Source: Rhodobacteraceae bacterium CG17_big_fil_post_rev_8_21_14_2_50_63_15 (GTDB lineage Bacteria; Pseudomonadota; Alphaproteobacteria; Rhodobacterales; Rhodobacteraceae). From it: a stretch of DNA of 43,866 nt. The stretch covers positions 1 through 43,866 of the forward strand of contig PFEY01000015.1 of NCBI GenBank assembly GCA_002783205.1, in the 5' to 3' direction. The translations under genes were made by a program, and so were the position numbers. Each line of letters opens with the position of its first letter. Positions within the stretch are counted from its first letter, which is position 1. The notes below the pieces were generated by a model. That model did not search any database and was not told the origin of the DNA. It worked only from the letters and a program-made list of their open reading frames with translations. Shown one piece after another: positions 8,238 through 16,118 of this stretch.

Positions 8238-10061
8238 TCACTCCACCGTGACGGACTTGGCCAGATTGCGCGGTTGATCGACATCGGTGCCCTTGGCCAC
8301 CGCCGTATGATAGGCAAGAAGCTGCGCCGGCAGCGCATAGAGGATTGGCGAGAGGATCGGGTCGATCTCGGGCATTTTCACGGCCTGCCATACGCCACCG
8401 CCCGCCTTGGCGATGCCGCGCGCGTCCGAGACCAGAAGGATGCGACCGCCGCGCGCCATCACCTCCTGCATATTCGAGACGGTCTTGTCGAACAGCGCGT
8501 CGCAAGGCGCCATGACGATCACCGGCATGGTCTCGTCCACGAGCGCGATGGGGCCGTGCTTCAATTCGCCCGACGCATAGGCCTCGGCGTGGATGTAGCT
8601 GATTTCCTTGAGTTTGAGCGCGCCTTCGAGGGCGAGGGGATACATCAGCCCGCGTCCCAGGAAAAGCGCGTTGTCGGAGGTAGAGAGCAACCGCGCCACG
8701 ATCCTGATCTCGGCGTTGGCCTCCAGCGCGTTGTTGAGCGCCGAAGGCAGTGCGCGCAGGCTCGACAGCAGATCGGCGAGGCGATCGGCATCGAGATGAC
8801 CGCGTTGACGGGCAGCCTTGAGCGCGAGCAGCAACAGGACGGTGAGCTGCGCCGTGAAGGCCTTGGTCGAGGCGACGCCGATTTCGGCTCCGGCGAGAAT
8901 GGGCAGCGCCAGATCGCTCTCGCGGGCAATCGAGCTTTCGGGGACGTTGACCACCGACAGGATCCGCTCGGCGCGCCCGGTGCAGTAGCGCAAGGCTGCC
9001 AAGGTGTCGGCAGTCTCGCCCGACTGGCTGACAAAGAGCGCCAGCGTGCCGGGAGAGACAGGAGGTTCGCGGTAGCGGAATTCGGAGGCGATATCGACCT
9101 CAACGGGCAGGCGGGCAAGCTGCTCAAACCAGTATTTCGCCGTCAGACAGGCGTAGAAGGCCGTGCCGCAGGCGGTCATGGTCATCTGATCGACCTTGGC
9201 AAAATCGGGCATGGCGGCGGGCAGGATGATGTCGCGCCCGTCCGCGCTCAGGTAATGGGTGAGCGCCGCGCCGATCACTGAGGGTTGTTCGGCGATTTCC
9301 TTGGCCATGAAATGCTTGTGCCCGGCCTTGTCAACGCGGGCGTTCGCGATTTCGATGGTCTTGACCGGGCGGTTAGCAAGGCGGCCATGGGCATCCGTGA
9401 TGGTCAGGCTGGTGCGGGTGACAATCGCGATGTCGCCCTCTTCGAGATAGGTGATCCGGTCGGTCATCGGCGCGAGTGCAATCGCGTCAGAGCCCACGAA
9501 CATTTCGCCCTCACCATGGCCGATGGCGAGCGGGCTGCCCTTGCGCGCGGCGATCAGCAGGTCGGGTTCGCCGTCGAAGAGAAAGCAGAGCGCATAGGCG
9601 CCTTCGAGCCGGGCAATGGTGGCGCGCACGGCCGCTTCGGCCGTCAGGCCTTGCTGCATGTTGTGATGGGTCAGAAGCGCCACGGTTTCGGTGTCGGTAT
9701 CGGTTTCGTGCCCGATGCCGGCCGCGGCAAGTTCGGCGCGCAGGGCGCGGTAATTCTCGATGATGCCGTTGTGCACCACCGCCACGGGGCCGGACCTGTG
9801 CGGGTGGGCATTGGCCTCGGTCGGTGCGCCATGCGTGGCCCAGCGGGTATGGCCGATCCCGGCCTTGCCCGCCAGCGGTTGATGCACCAGCAGATCCGAG
9901 AGGTTGACGAGCTTGCCTACCGCGCGGCGGCGGTCGAGGCGGTCATTGTTGATGGTGGCAATCCCGGCGCTGTCATAGCCGCGATATTCCAGTCGCTTGA
10001 GCGCCTCAACCAGAATGGGCGCGACCTCGTGTTCGCCCAGGACGCCGACAATACCGCACAT
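8238..10061 (-). CDS. glmS: Glutamine-fructose-6-phosphate aminotransferase (isomerising)
   Basis: The 607-residue protein starts MCGIVGVLG with the N-terminal nucleophile Cys2 of class II glutamine amidotransferases. GYDSAGIAT, HTRWATHGAP and the ammonia-channel region follow. The C-terminal half contains two SIS domains (MTACGTAFYA; SQSGETADTLAAL; ASTKAFTAQ; ELKHGPIALVDE) and ends with the family-typical PRNLAKSVTVE. It makes glucosamine-6-phosphate, the first step to UDP-GlcNAc for peptidoglycan and lipid A. Its ATG overlaps the glmU stop by one base (TAATG), so the two are translationally coupled. There is no room for a glmS ribozyme. Confidence 0.98.
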   Translation of the reverse strand: MCGIVGVLGEHEVAPILVEALKRLEYRGYDSAGIATINNDRLDRRRAVGKLVNLSDLLVHQPLAGKAGIGHTRWATHGAPTEANAHPHRSGPVAVVHNGIIENYRALRAELAAAGIGHETDTDTETVALLTHHNMQQGLTAEAAVRATIARLEGAYALCFLFDGEPDLLIAARKGSPLAIGHGEGEMFVGSDAIALAPMTDRITYLEEGDIAIVTRTSLTITDAHGRLANRPVKTIEIANARVDKAGHKHFMAKEIAEQPSVIGAALTHYLSADGRDIILPAAMPDFAKVDQMTMTACGTAFYACLTAKYWFEQLARLPVEVDIASEFRYREPPVSPGTLALFVSQSGETADTLAALRYCTGRAERILSVVNVPESSIARESDLALPILAGAEIGVASTKAFTAQLTVLLLLALKAARQRGHLDADRLADLLSSLRALPSALNNALEANAEIRIVARLLSTSDNALFLGRGLMYPLALEGALKLKEISYIHAEAYASGELKHGPIALVDETMPVIVMAPCDALFDKTVSNMQEVMARGGRILLVSDARGIAKAGGGVWQAVKMPEIDPILSPILYALPAQLLAYHTAVAKGTDVDQPRNLAKSVTVE

Positions 10062-11416
10062 TAATCCGCTCCCTTGCCGCGCTTTGCGGCGTTATTCTTT
10101 AAGTATTCGAACAATTTTTTTGCTCTGCCCGGTTTGTTGACCTGCACCGCGCGCGCCAGCGCCAGCGCTCCGGCTTCGACGTCGCGGGTGATCACGGAGC
10201 CCGAGCCTGTGAGCGCGCCGTCGCCGACTGTGACCGGCGCCACCAACATGGTGTTCGAGCCGATGAACACGTTCCTGCCGATCTCGGTGTGATGTTTGCT
10301 CACACCGTCGTAATTGCAGGTGATCGTGCCCGCCCCGACATTTGTCGCGGAACCGATATGGGCATCGCCGATATAGCTCAGATGGTTGACCTTGGCACCT
10401 TCGTCGATGAGTGCATTCTTCACCTCGACGAAATTGCCGACCCTTGTGTCCTCGGCAAGTTCGGTGCCCGGACGCAGGCGCGCATAGGGGCCGACCACCG
10501 CACCGCGCGCCACATGGCAACCTTCGAGATGGCAGAAGGCGCGAATATGCGCACCAGTCTCGATCGTCACACCGGGGCCGAAAACCACGTTCTGCTCGAT
10601 CACGCTGTCGCGGCCAAGATGGGTGTCATAGGCGAAATGCACCGTTTCGGGCGCGCAGAGGGTGACGCCGTTCTCCAGCGCCGCAGCTCGGGCGCGGGTC
10701 TGAAAGGCGGCTTCGGCCCGGGCCAGTTCGGCGCGCGAATTGATCCCCAGCGTTTCGGCTTCGTCACAGATCACGACACCGGCCGCGCGGCCGCGTGTGC
10801 GGGCGAGGGCGACGATGTCGGTCAGGTAATATTCACCGGCGGCGTTGTCATTTCCAACGTCGGCAATGAGATCGAAAAGCAGCGGCGCGGCGGCCAGGAT
10901 GACGCCGCTGTTGCACAGCGTAATGGCGCGTTCGGCGGGCGTTGCATCCTTGAATTCAACGATCCGCGTCAGCGTCTCGTCCGAGACCACCAGCCGACCG
11001 TAGCGGCCCGGATCGGTGGTCTCGAAGCCCAGCACGACGATGTCATGGCGGGCGCGGGCGGAGGCCATCCTTGCCAGCGTCTCGGGCTGGATGAAAGGCG
11101 TGTCGCCATAAAGCACGAGCGCATCACCCGCATAGCCCGCAAGCCGCGGCGCGGCCTGCGCCACGGCATGAGCGGTGCCAAGCTGTTCGGCTTGCAGCAC
11201 GACCTCGGCCGTCTCGTCATGGGCCGCGACGATTGCCCTGACCGCCTCGGCCCCGTGGCCGGCCACGATGATCGTGTGATCGGGCTCTAGCATGGCCCCG
11301 GCCTGCATCGCATGCACGAGCATCGGCGCGCCCGCGACGCGGTGCAGCACCTTGGGCAGGTCAGAGTTCATCCGGGTGCCCTCGCCTGCGGCAAGGATGA
11401 TGAGGGCGGTTGCCAT
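10061..11416 (-). CDS. glmU: Bifunctional GlcNAc-1-P uridyltransferase / GlcN-1-P acetyltransferase
   Basis: The protein has 451 residues. The ATG at 11416 with AAGGGA upstream gives MATALIILAAGEGTRM, the nucleotidyltransferase P-loop-like GxGTRM motif; the frame further upstream is not used. The N-terminal uridyltransferase domain (QLGTAHAV, YGDTPF) is followed by a left-handed beta-helix acetyltransferase domain with hexapeptide repeats and the catalytic-region motifs VEVKNA and NYDGVSKHHTEIG. The product makes UDP-GlcNAc from glucosamine-1-phosphate. It precedes glmS in a two-gene operon, which puts two cytosolic steps of the same pathway under one promoter. Confidence 0.97.
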   Translation of the reverse strand: MATALIILAAGEGTRMNSDLPKVLHRVAGAPMLVHAMQAGAMLEPDHTIIVAGHGAEAVRAIVAAHDETAEVVLQAEQLGTAHAVAQAAPRLAGYAGDALVLYGDTPFIQPETLARMASARARHDIVVLGFETTDPGRYGRLVVSDETLTRIVEFKDATPAERAITLCNSGVILAAAPLLFDLIADVGNDNAAGEYYLTDIVALARTRGRAAGVVICDEAETLGINSRAELARAEAAFQTRARAAALENGVTLCAPETVHFAYDTHLGRDSVIEQNVVFGPGVTIETGAHIRAFCHLEGCHVARGAVVGPYARLRPGTELAEDTRVGNFVEVKNALIDEGAKVNHLSYIGDAHIGSATNVGAGTITCNYDGVSKHHTEIGRNVFIGSNTMLVAPVTVGDGALTGSGSVITRDVEAGALALARAVQVNKPGRAKKLFEYLKNNAAKRGKGAD

Positions 11417-11445
11417 GCGTTTCCCTTTGTCTTTTGCTCGTCTCC

Positions 11446-11473
11446 GTTTTATCGGGTTGGCATCCCGACGCAA
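11446..11473 (-). promoter_or_regulatory. Possible glmU promoter
   Basis: On the minus strand TTGCGT (complement of 11468-11473) is separated by 16 bases from TAAAAC (complement of 11446-11451), about 30 bases before the glmU start. The match to a sigma-70 consensus is moderate. It lies in the 140-base divergent gap with the phosphatase gene. Confidence 0.25.
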
Positions 11474-11556
11474 GGGCGCGTGGGATCATTCTGGCGCAGA
11501 GCGTGGCAGAGGGCGGCGCGGACCGGGCTTGGACCGGGCAGGGCGAGGGGGATGCG

Positions 11557-12255
11557 ATGCGCACGGTGGTGTTTGATCTCGACGGCACGCTGGCCGACAC
11601 GAGCGGCGATCTGATCGCAGCCGCCAATGCCTGTTTCCGGGCGATGGGGGTGGGGGATCTGCTCGATCCGGTGGCGGATGCCGGGGTGGCATTGCGTGGC
11701 GGGCGGGCGATGCTGAGCCTCGGGATGGAGCGGTTGGGCCGGGCCGGGGATCTGGCCGAGATCGACCGGCAATACCCGGTTCTGCTGACGGCCTATGCCG
11801 AGGCGATCGATGTGCATACCGTGCTCTATCCGGGGGCGATGGCGGCGGTGGACGCGCTGAGCGCGGCAGGCTACCGGGTGGCGATCTGCACCAACAAGCC
11901 CGAGGCGCTGGCGCGTCTCTTGCTTGACCGGCTGGGGGTTCTCGGGGCGTTTCAGGCGCTGACCGGGGCGGATACTCTGGCCATGCGCAAGCCCGATCCC
12001 GAGCATCTGCGAGAGACGGTGCGGCGGGCGGGGGGCGATCCGGCGCGCGCGCTGATGGTGGGCGATTCGGTGACGGATCATTCCACCGCGCGCGCTGCCG
12101 GCGTGCCGTCGGTTCTGGTCAGCTTCGGACCCAATGGCCGGGCCGCCGCGGCGCTCAAGCCCGACGCGCTGATCGGTCATTTCGAGGAGTTGCCGGAGGT
12201 GGTGGCGCGGCTCTTGGGCCAGGCTGGAGGTCCGTTTCGGATTTTCGAAAGATGA
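11557..12255 (+). CDS. gph: HAD-family phosphatase, phosphoglycolate phosphatase type
   Basis: The 232-residue cytosolic hydrolase starts at the ATG at 11557 behind a purine-rich GCGAGGGGG; the open frame back to 11410 lacks any family similarity. HAD motifs are complete: DLDGTLADT with nucleophile Asp7 and acid Asp9, CTNKPE (motif II), Lys in RKPDPEHL (motif III) and GDSVTD (motif IV). The four-helix cap between motifs I and II fits the Gph/PGMB branch. Gph removes 2-phosphoglycolate formed by oxygenase side reactions or DNA repair. The exact substrate is inferred from family. The stop overlaps a possible ATG of the following aminotransferase. Confidence 0.82.
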   Translation: MRTVVFDLDGTLADTSGDLIAAANACFRAMGVGDLLDPVADAGVALRGGRAMLSLGMERLGRAGDLAEIDRQYPVLLTAYAEAIDVHTVLYPGAMAAVDALSAAGYRVAICTNKPEALARLLLDRLGVLGAFQALTGADTLAMRKPDPEHLRETVRRAGGDPARALMVGDSVTDHSTARAAGVPSVLVSFGPNGRAAAALKPDALIGHFEELPEVVARLLGQAGGPFRIFER

Positions 12256-12311
12256 GGGCCAGTGTTGCGCCTGCCATTGACCTGCCGCGTGCAGCGCCCC
12301 AAAACATCGCC

Positions 12312-13508
12312 ATGACAGAAATTTTCAAAGGCAGTTTCACCCAACAGGAACCGATCCCCGAGGAGGGCATCGCGGCCGCGCTCGCCGTGCTGCGCTCGGG
12401 GCGTTTGCACCGCTATAATCTGGTGGCGGACGAGCCGGGAGAGGTGGCGCTTCTGGAGCGCGAATTCGCCGCCTGGACGGGGGCGAAATACGCGCTCGCC
12501 GTGGCCTCGGGCGGCTATGCGATGGCGACCGCGCTGCGCGCGCTTGGCGTCGGGCCGGGCGAGCGGGTGCTGACCAATGCCTTTACCCTCGCGCCGGTGC
12601 CCGGGGCGATTGCAAGCGTCGGTGCCCTGCCGATCTTTGTCGGTGTGACCGAGGCGCTGACGATCGATCTGGAGGATCTGGCCGCCAAGGCGGATCAGGC
12701 AGATGTTCTGATGCTCAGCCATATGCGCGGCCACATGGCGGATATGGAGCGGCTGATGGAAATTTGCCATCGGGCGGGGCTCACCGTGATCGAGGATTGT
12801 GCTCATACCATGGGGGCCGCGTGGGGTGCCACACCCTCTGGCCGGTGGGGTAAGGTGGGATGTTTTTCAACTCAAACCTACAAGCACATGAATTCCGGCG
12901 AGGGCGGTTTTCTGGTGACGGATGATGACGAGGTGATGGCGCGGGCGATCCTGCTTTCCGGTTCCTACATGCTCTTTGACCGTCACGGCACGGTGCCGCC
13001 CGCAGAGGTCTTTGAACGGGTGAAATACGACACGCCAAACGTCTCGGGCCGGATGGACCATCTGCGCGCTGCAATTCTGAGGCCGCAACTGCGGGTGCTC
13101 GCGGCGCAATGCGAGCGGTGGAACGAGCGCTATAGAGTTCTTGAGACGGGCCTGCGCGGCACGCCCGGCCTGACGGTGATCGAGCGGCTGGCCAGAGAGC
13201 GCTATGTCGGATCTTCCATTCAGTTTCTTCTGCTCGATTGGCCCGCCGCACGGATAGAAGAGGTGATCAGGCGCTGTCTGGCGCGGGGTGTTGAACTGAA
13301 ATGGTTCGGTGCAGCCGAGCCAAGCGGCTTTACCAGCCGCTATGACAGCTGGCGTTATGCCCCCTCAACCCCGTTGCCCGCGAGCGACAGGATTCTGCGC
13401 GCCATCCTCGACATGCGTCTGCCGCTGACCTTCAGCCTTGAGGATTGTGCGCAGATTGCGCGGATCATCCGCGCCGAAGTGGGTGCGGCCTATCAGGCAC
13501 AGCTCTGA
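12312..13508 (+). CDS. DegT/DnrJ/EryC1-family PLP-dependent aminotransferase
   Basis: The protein has 398 residues if started at the ATG at 12312 (MTEIFKGSF). An alternative ATG at 12252 overlaps the previous stop and would add 20 residues, and neither has a strong ribosome-binding site. The fold-type I signature is visible: Asp162 in EDCAHTMGAAWG (pyridoxal ring nitrogen), the STQTYKHMNSGEGG block with Schiff-base Lys191, and the cofactor-phosphate contact SGGYAMATA near 66-74. Family members aminate keto-sugars or related small molecules. No sugar-modifying genes lie nearby, so the substrate is open. It is probably coupled to gph. Confidence 0.82.
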   Translation: MTEIFKGSFTQQEPIPEEGIAAALAVLRSGRLHRYNLVADEPGEVALLEREFAAWTGAKYALAVASGGYAMATALRALGVGPGERVLTNAFTLAPVPGAIASVGALPIFVGVTEALTIDLEDLAAKADQADVLMLSHMRGHMADMERLMEICHRAGLTVIEDCAHTMGAAWGATPSGRWGKVGCFSTQTYKHMNSGEGGFLVTDDDEVMARAILLSGSYMLFDRHGTVPPAEVFERVKYDTPNVSGRMDHLRAAILRPQLRVLAAQCERWNERYRVLETGLRGTPGLTVIERLARERYVGSSIQFLLLDWPAARIEEVIRRCLARGVELKWFGAAEPSGFTSRYDSWRYAPSTPLPASDRILRAILDMRLPLTFSLEDCAQIARIIRAEVGAAYQAQL

Positions 13509-13540
13509 ACCGTCCGACGCAGGCCGGTTCTTTGGCAAAT

Positions 13541-13573
13541 GGGGGCGCCGCCCCCGTCGCCGCAAGCGGCGAC
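13541..13573 (+). terminator. Double GC hairpin after the aminotransferase gene
   Basis: Two stems follow the stop at 13508. GGGGGC/GCCCCC (13541-13555) has a three-base loop, and GTCGCCGC/GCGGCGAC (13556-13573) is closed by AA. A run of C and G follows rather than T, so this is a plausible but non-classical terminator. It may be part of a larger extragenic repeat together with the motif at 13580-13602. Confidence 0.5.
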
Positions 13574-13579
13574 TCCCCC

Positions 13580-13602
13580 GGGGTATTTGCGCCAAGAAGA
13601 AA
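13580..13602 (+). repeat. Roseobacter-type extragenic motif, copy 2 (divergent)
   Basis: GGGGTATTTGCGCCAAGAAG plus AAA follows directly on the hairpins. It shares the G-GTATTT core and purine-rich AAGAA end with the copies at 4337 and 20159. Confidence 0.4.
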
Positions 13603-13628
13603 CCCATTCTGGGTGTGCGCGGGCGGGA

Positions 13629-13658
13629 TTGACCCGACTCGGGCGCTGTGCCTATAAA
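13629..13658 (+). promoter_or_regulatory. Candidate promoter of the leucine/isovalerate operon
   Basis: TTGACC (13629-13634) and TATAAA (13653-13658) are separated by 18 bases, a good sigma-70-like arrangement for a GC-rich genome. The start codon of ivd follows 41 bases later at 13699. The -10 element directly abuts the inverted repeat at 13659-13672. Confidence 0.5.
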
Positions 13659-13672
13659 TGAACAAGTGTTCA
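13659..13672 (+). promoter_or_regulatory. Inverted-repeat operator TGAACA-AG-TGTTCA
   Basis: The arms TGAACA and TGTTCA are perfectly complementary around a two-base spacer, and several flanking A/T bases extend the symmetry. The position directly downstream of the -10 box covers the expected transcription start, where a repressor would block initiation. A TetR-family regulator is my guess; no regulator gene is in the window and the site does not resemble the MerR-type LiuR motif I know. Confidence 0.45.
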
Positions 13673-13698
13673 ATAATGTCTGCCGGGAGGGAAGCTCG

Positions 13699-14862
13699 AT
13701 GTTCAATGCAGTCATGCGGTTTCATCTGGGTGAGGATGTGAACGCCCTTCGCGAGATGGTGCATCGTTGGGCGCAAGAACGCGTCAAGCCGATCGCGGCG
13801 GAGGTCGATCGCCGCAATGCCTTTCCGAACGAGTTGTGGCGCGAAATGGGCGATCTGGGTCTGCTGGGGATCACGGTGCCGGAGGAATACGGCGGCGCGG
13901 GGATGGGATATCTGGCGCATGTGATCGCGGTCGAGGAGATCGCCCGGGCGTCGGCCTCGGTCTCGCTCAGTTATGGCGCGCATTCAAACCTCTGCGTCAA
14001 TCAGATCAAGCTGAATGGCAGCGCGGCGCAGAAGGCGAAATACCTGCCCGGACTGGTGAGCGGCGCGCAGGTCGGGGCGCTGGCGATGTCCGAGGCGGGG
14101 GCGGGCAGCGACGTGGTTTCGATGAAGCTGCGGGCCGAAAGGCGTAACGATCACTACCGCCTCAGTGGCAACAAATACTGGATCACAAACGGGCCGGATG
14201 CAGATACGCTGGTGGTCTATGCCAAGACCGACCCCGAGGCGGGCAGCAAGGGAATCACGGCCTTTCTCATCGAAAAGACGATGAAGGGCTTCAGCACCTC
14301 GCCGCATTTCGACAAGCTCGGGATGCGTGGCAGCAATACGGCCGAATTGATCTTTGACGATGTCGCGGTGCCGTTCGAGAATGTTCTGGGCGAAGAGGGC
14401 AAGGGGGTGCGGGTGCTCATGTCCGGGCTGGATTATGAGCGCGTGGTGCTGGCGGGGATCGGCACGGGGATCATGGCGGCCTGTCTCGATGAGATCATGC
14501 CCTATCTCGCCGAACGACGGCAGTTCGGCCAGCCGATCGGATCGTTCCAACTGATGCAGGGCAAGATCGCGGACATGTACACCGCGATGAATTCGGCGCG
14601 CGCCTATGTCTATGAGGTGGCCAAGGCCTGTGACCGGGGCGACGTCACCCGGCAGGACGCCGCTGCCTGCTGTCTTTACGCCAGCGAGCAGGCGATGGTG
14701 CAGGCGCATCAGGCTGTGCAGGCGATGGGCGGAGCGGGTTTTCTGGCCGACGCGCCGGTGGCGCGGCTCTTTCGCGACGCCAAGCTCATGGAGATCGGCG
14801 CCGGGACAAGCGAGATCCGGCGCATGCTGGTCGGGCGCGAGCTGATGGGGGTGATGGGGTGA
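13699..14862 (+). CDS. ivd: Isovaleryl-CoA dehydrogenase
   Basis: The 387-residue FAD acyl-CoA dehydrogenase starts at the ATG at 13699, preceded by GGGAGGGAAG; the earlier in-frame GTG at 13648 lies inside the promoter and is rejected. Acyl-CoA dehydrogenase signatures are present ([34 protein letters not shown]). The catalytic base lies in [10 protein letters not shown] (Glu247), the placement specific to isovaleryl-CoA and long-chain dehydrogenases rather than the usual C-terminal position, and this supports IVD. It converts isovaleryl-CoA to 3-methylcrotonyl-CoA, passing electrons to ETF. It is the first gene of an overlapping run and its stop overlaps the next GTG (GTGA). Confidence 0.93.
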   Translation: MFNAVMRFHLGEDVNALREMVHRWAQERVKPIAAEVDRRNAFPNELWREMGDLGLLGITVPEEYGGAGMGYLAHVIAVEEIARASASVSLSYGAHSNLCVNQIKLNGSAAQKAKYLPGLVSGAQVGALAMSEAGAGSDVVSMKLRAERRNDHYRLSGNKYWITNGPDADTLVVYAKTDPEAGSKGITAFLIEKTMKGFSTSPHFDKLGMRGSNTAELIFDDVAVPFENVLGEEGKGVRVLMSGLDYERVVLAGIGTGIMAACLDEIMPYLAERRQFGQPIGSFQLMQGKIADMYTAMNSARAYVYEVAKACDRGDVTRQDAAACCLYASEQAMVQAHQAVQAMGGAGFLADAPVARLFRDAKLMEIGAGTSEIRRMLVGRELMGVMG

Positions 14863-15323
14863 GACGGCTCCTGGTCATCGTGCTTGTCGGACCGGGTGCA
14901 GCGGCGGCGCAGGATCTGGCCGTCGATGTCGCGGTGGTGCGCGCCTGCCATGATGCGGCGCGGGCGGGAGATCTGTCTCCGCCCTGCGTCGGTGCGGCGG
15001 CCGATGCGTGTCAGGCGCTGCCCGGCGGCGACACGACGCTCGGGATCAGTGAATGCCTGCTGGCGGAAACATATGTCTGGGCGGATCTGATGCAGGCTGA
15101 ATACGAGCGGCAAGCTGCGGCGCTGTCGGCCGCACCGGGGGATCTCGGGATGCAGCTTGCGGCCGCCCAAGCAGCCTGGGGCGCGTATCGCGAGGCCGAA
15201 TGCGGGTTGCGTTATGGCTACTGGATCGAGGGCTCTATCCGCACGATCATGGCCGCCGACTGCCATCTGGAGAAGACCGCAGCACGGGCGCGGGAACTGC
15301 GTGATCTGGGGGCGATGGAATGA
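14859..15323 (+). CDS. LprI/DUF1311-like secreted protein, copy 1
   Basis: The protein has 154 residues with a GTG start overlapping the ivd stop (GTGA). The N-terminus ([18 protein letters not shown]) is a short signal peptide with AxA cleavage, so the product is probably periplasmic. The core resembles DUF1311, the lysozyme-inhibitor LprI family: a leading [17 protein letters not shown] helix, then [21 protein letters not shown] and a final Cys in [11 protein letters not shown] (each quoted in part). Cysteines are paired throughout (CHDAAR, PPCVG, DACQAL, SECLL, AECGL, ADCHL). It is followed by a paralogue. Any role in leucine catabolism is unclear; lysozyme inhibition is only a family label here. 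Confidence 0.7.
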   Translation: MRRLLVIVLVGPGAAAAQDLAVDVAVVRACHDAARAGDLSPPCVGAAADACQALPGGDTTLGISECLLAETYVWADLMQAEYERQAAALSAAPGDLGMQLAAAQAAWGAYREAECGLRYGYWIEGSIRTIMAADCHLEKTAARARELRDLGAME

Positions 15324-15823
15324 CCGCAGGTCCGGGCAACGCATTGTGGTCTGTGTGGTCTGTTCTCTGTCTGGGCCTGGCGACGCCGCTGGCAGCGCAG
15401 AACCTTGTTTTTGACATCGCCCCTGTCGAGGCCTGCATCCGCGCTGGCGGTGGCGAGAGTTGCGCGGGCAGGGCTGCAGAGCAGTGCATGGAAGCGACGC
15501 CCGACGGGCAGACGACGGTCGGCATGAGCGCGTGTCTGGACCGGGAGCGCAAGCACTGGGACGGCTGGCTCAATCTTGTCTATCAAAGGCTCTATGGCGA
15601 GCTTGCCGCGCAAGATGTGGCGATCCAGAGCTCCGCGCCGAAACAGGCCCCCGCGTTGCAGGAGATGCAGCGCGCCTGGATCAGGTTTCGGGATGCAAGA
15701 TGCAGCTATGAGGCAACGCAATGGGGGGGCGGCACCGGGGCGGGTCCGGCCTCTTTGAATTGCCATCTTCACGAGACCGCGCGGCAGATGATCTATCTGC
15801 AATCGAGCCGATTGGGGGAATGA
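15320..15823 (+). CDS. LprI/DUF1311-like secreted protein, copy 2
   Basis: The protein has 167 residues with its ATG overlapping the previous stop (ATGA). The N-terminal hydrophobic segment ends LATPLAAQ, a probable signal-peptidase site. The pattern after it matches copy 1: a first Cys in VEACIRAGG, then ESCAG, EQCMEA, TTVGMSACLDRE, a helical stretch, the DUF1311 hallmark QRAWIRFRDARCSYE and a late LNCHLHETA. The two proteins therefore arose by tandem duplication and diverged strongly. The periplasmic location is well supported, while the biochemical role is not known. Confidence 0.72.
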   Translation: MTAGPGNALWSVWSVLCLGLATPLAAQNLVFDIAPVEACIRAGGGESCAGRAAEQCMEATPDGQTTVGMSACLDRERKHWDGWLNLVYQRLYGELAAQDVAIQSSAPKQAPALQEMQRAWIRFRDARCSYEATQWGGGTGAGPASLNCHLHETARQMIYLQSSRLGE

Positions 15824-15827
15824 CGCC

Positions 15828-16118
15828 ATGGCGCGCGCGATGGTCTTTCTGCCGGTTCTGCTTCTCTTGGTCATGACCGCGGCACTCGGGCTCATCCTTG
15901 GCGGGCGCGCGAGCTTGACGACGGAGACCGAGGTGATCGAGCAGGTGGCCAAGCGCTATCTGAGCGAGGCGGGCGATGGGGCGACCCGCACGGATTGCGC
16001 AGCGCACCCGGCCTCAAGCAGCGATCTCTGGCTGGTGGTGATTTGCGGAGGCTACGAGTATTTTGTCGATGTCTATGGTCGTCTGGTGCATGTAAACAGG
16101 CCGGGGGGAACATCATGA
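15828..16118 (+). CDS. Small membrane-anchored protein of unknown function
   Basis: The protein has 96 residues, beginning four bases after the DUF1311-like gene and overlapping the next start by ATGA. One N-terminal hydrophobic segment (about residues 5-26) is followed by a soluble part with two cysteines (TDCAAHP; LVVICGGYEYF) that could form a disulfide if periplasmic. I do not recognise a family. The tight spacing shows that it belongs to the operon. Confidence 0.62.
   Translation: MARAMVFLPVLLLLVMTAALGLILGGRASLTTETEVIEQVAKRYLSEAGDGATRTDCAAHPASSSDLWLVVICGGYEYFVDVYGRLVHVNRPGGTS

Noticed and set aside
10062-10075. Possibility of a glmS ribozyme before glmS.
   Set aside because: glmS overlaps the glmU stop by one base, so there is no leader.
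13648-13698. Earlier GTG start for ivd.
   Set aside because: It lies in the promoter/operator region; the ATG at 13699 has a strong ribosome-binding site and matches the family N-terminus.
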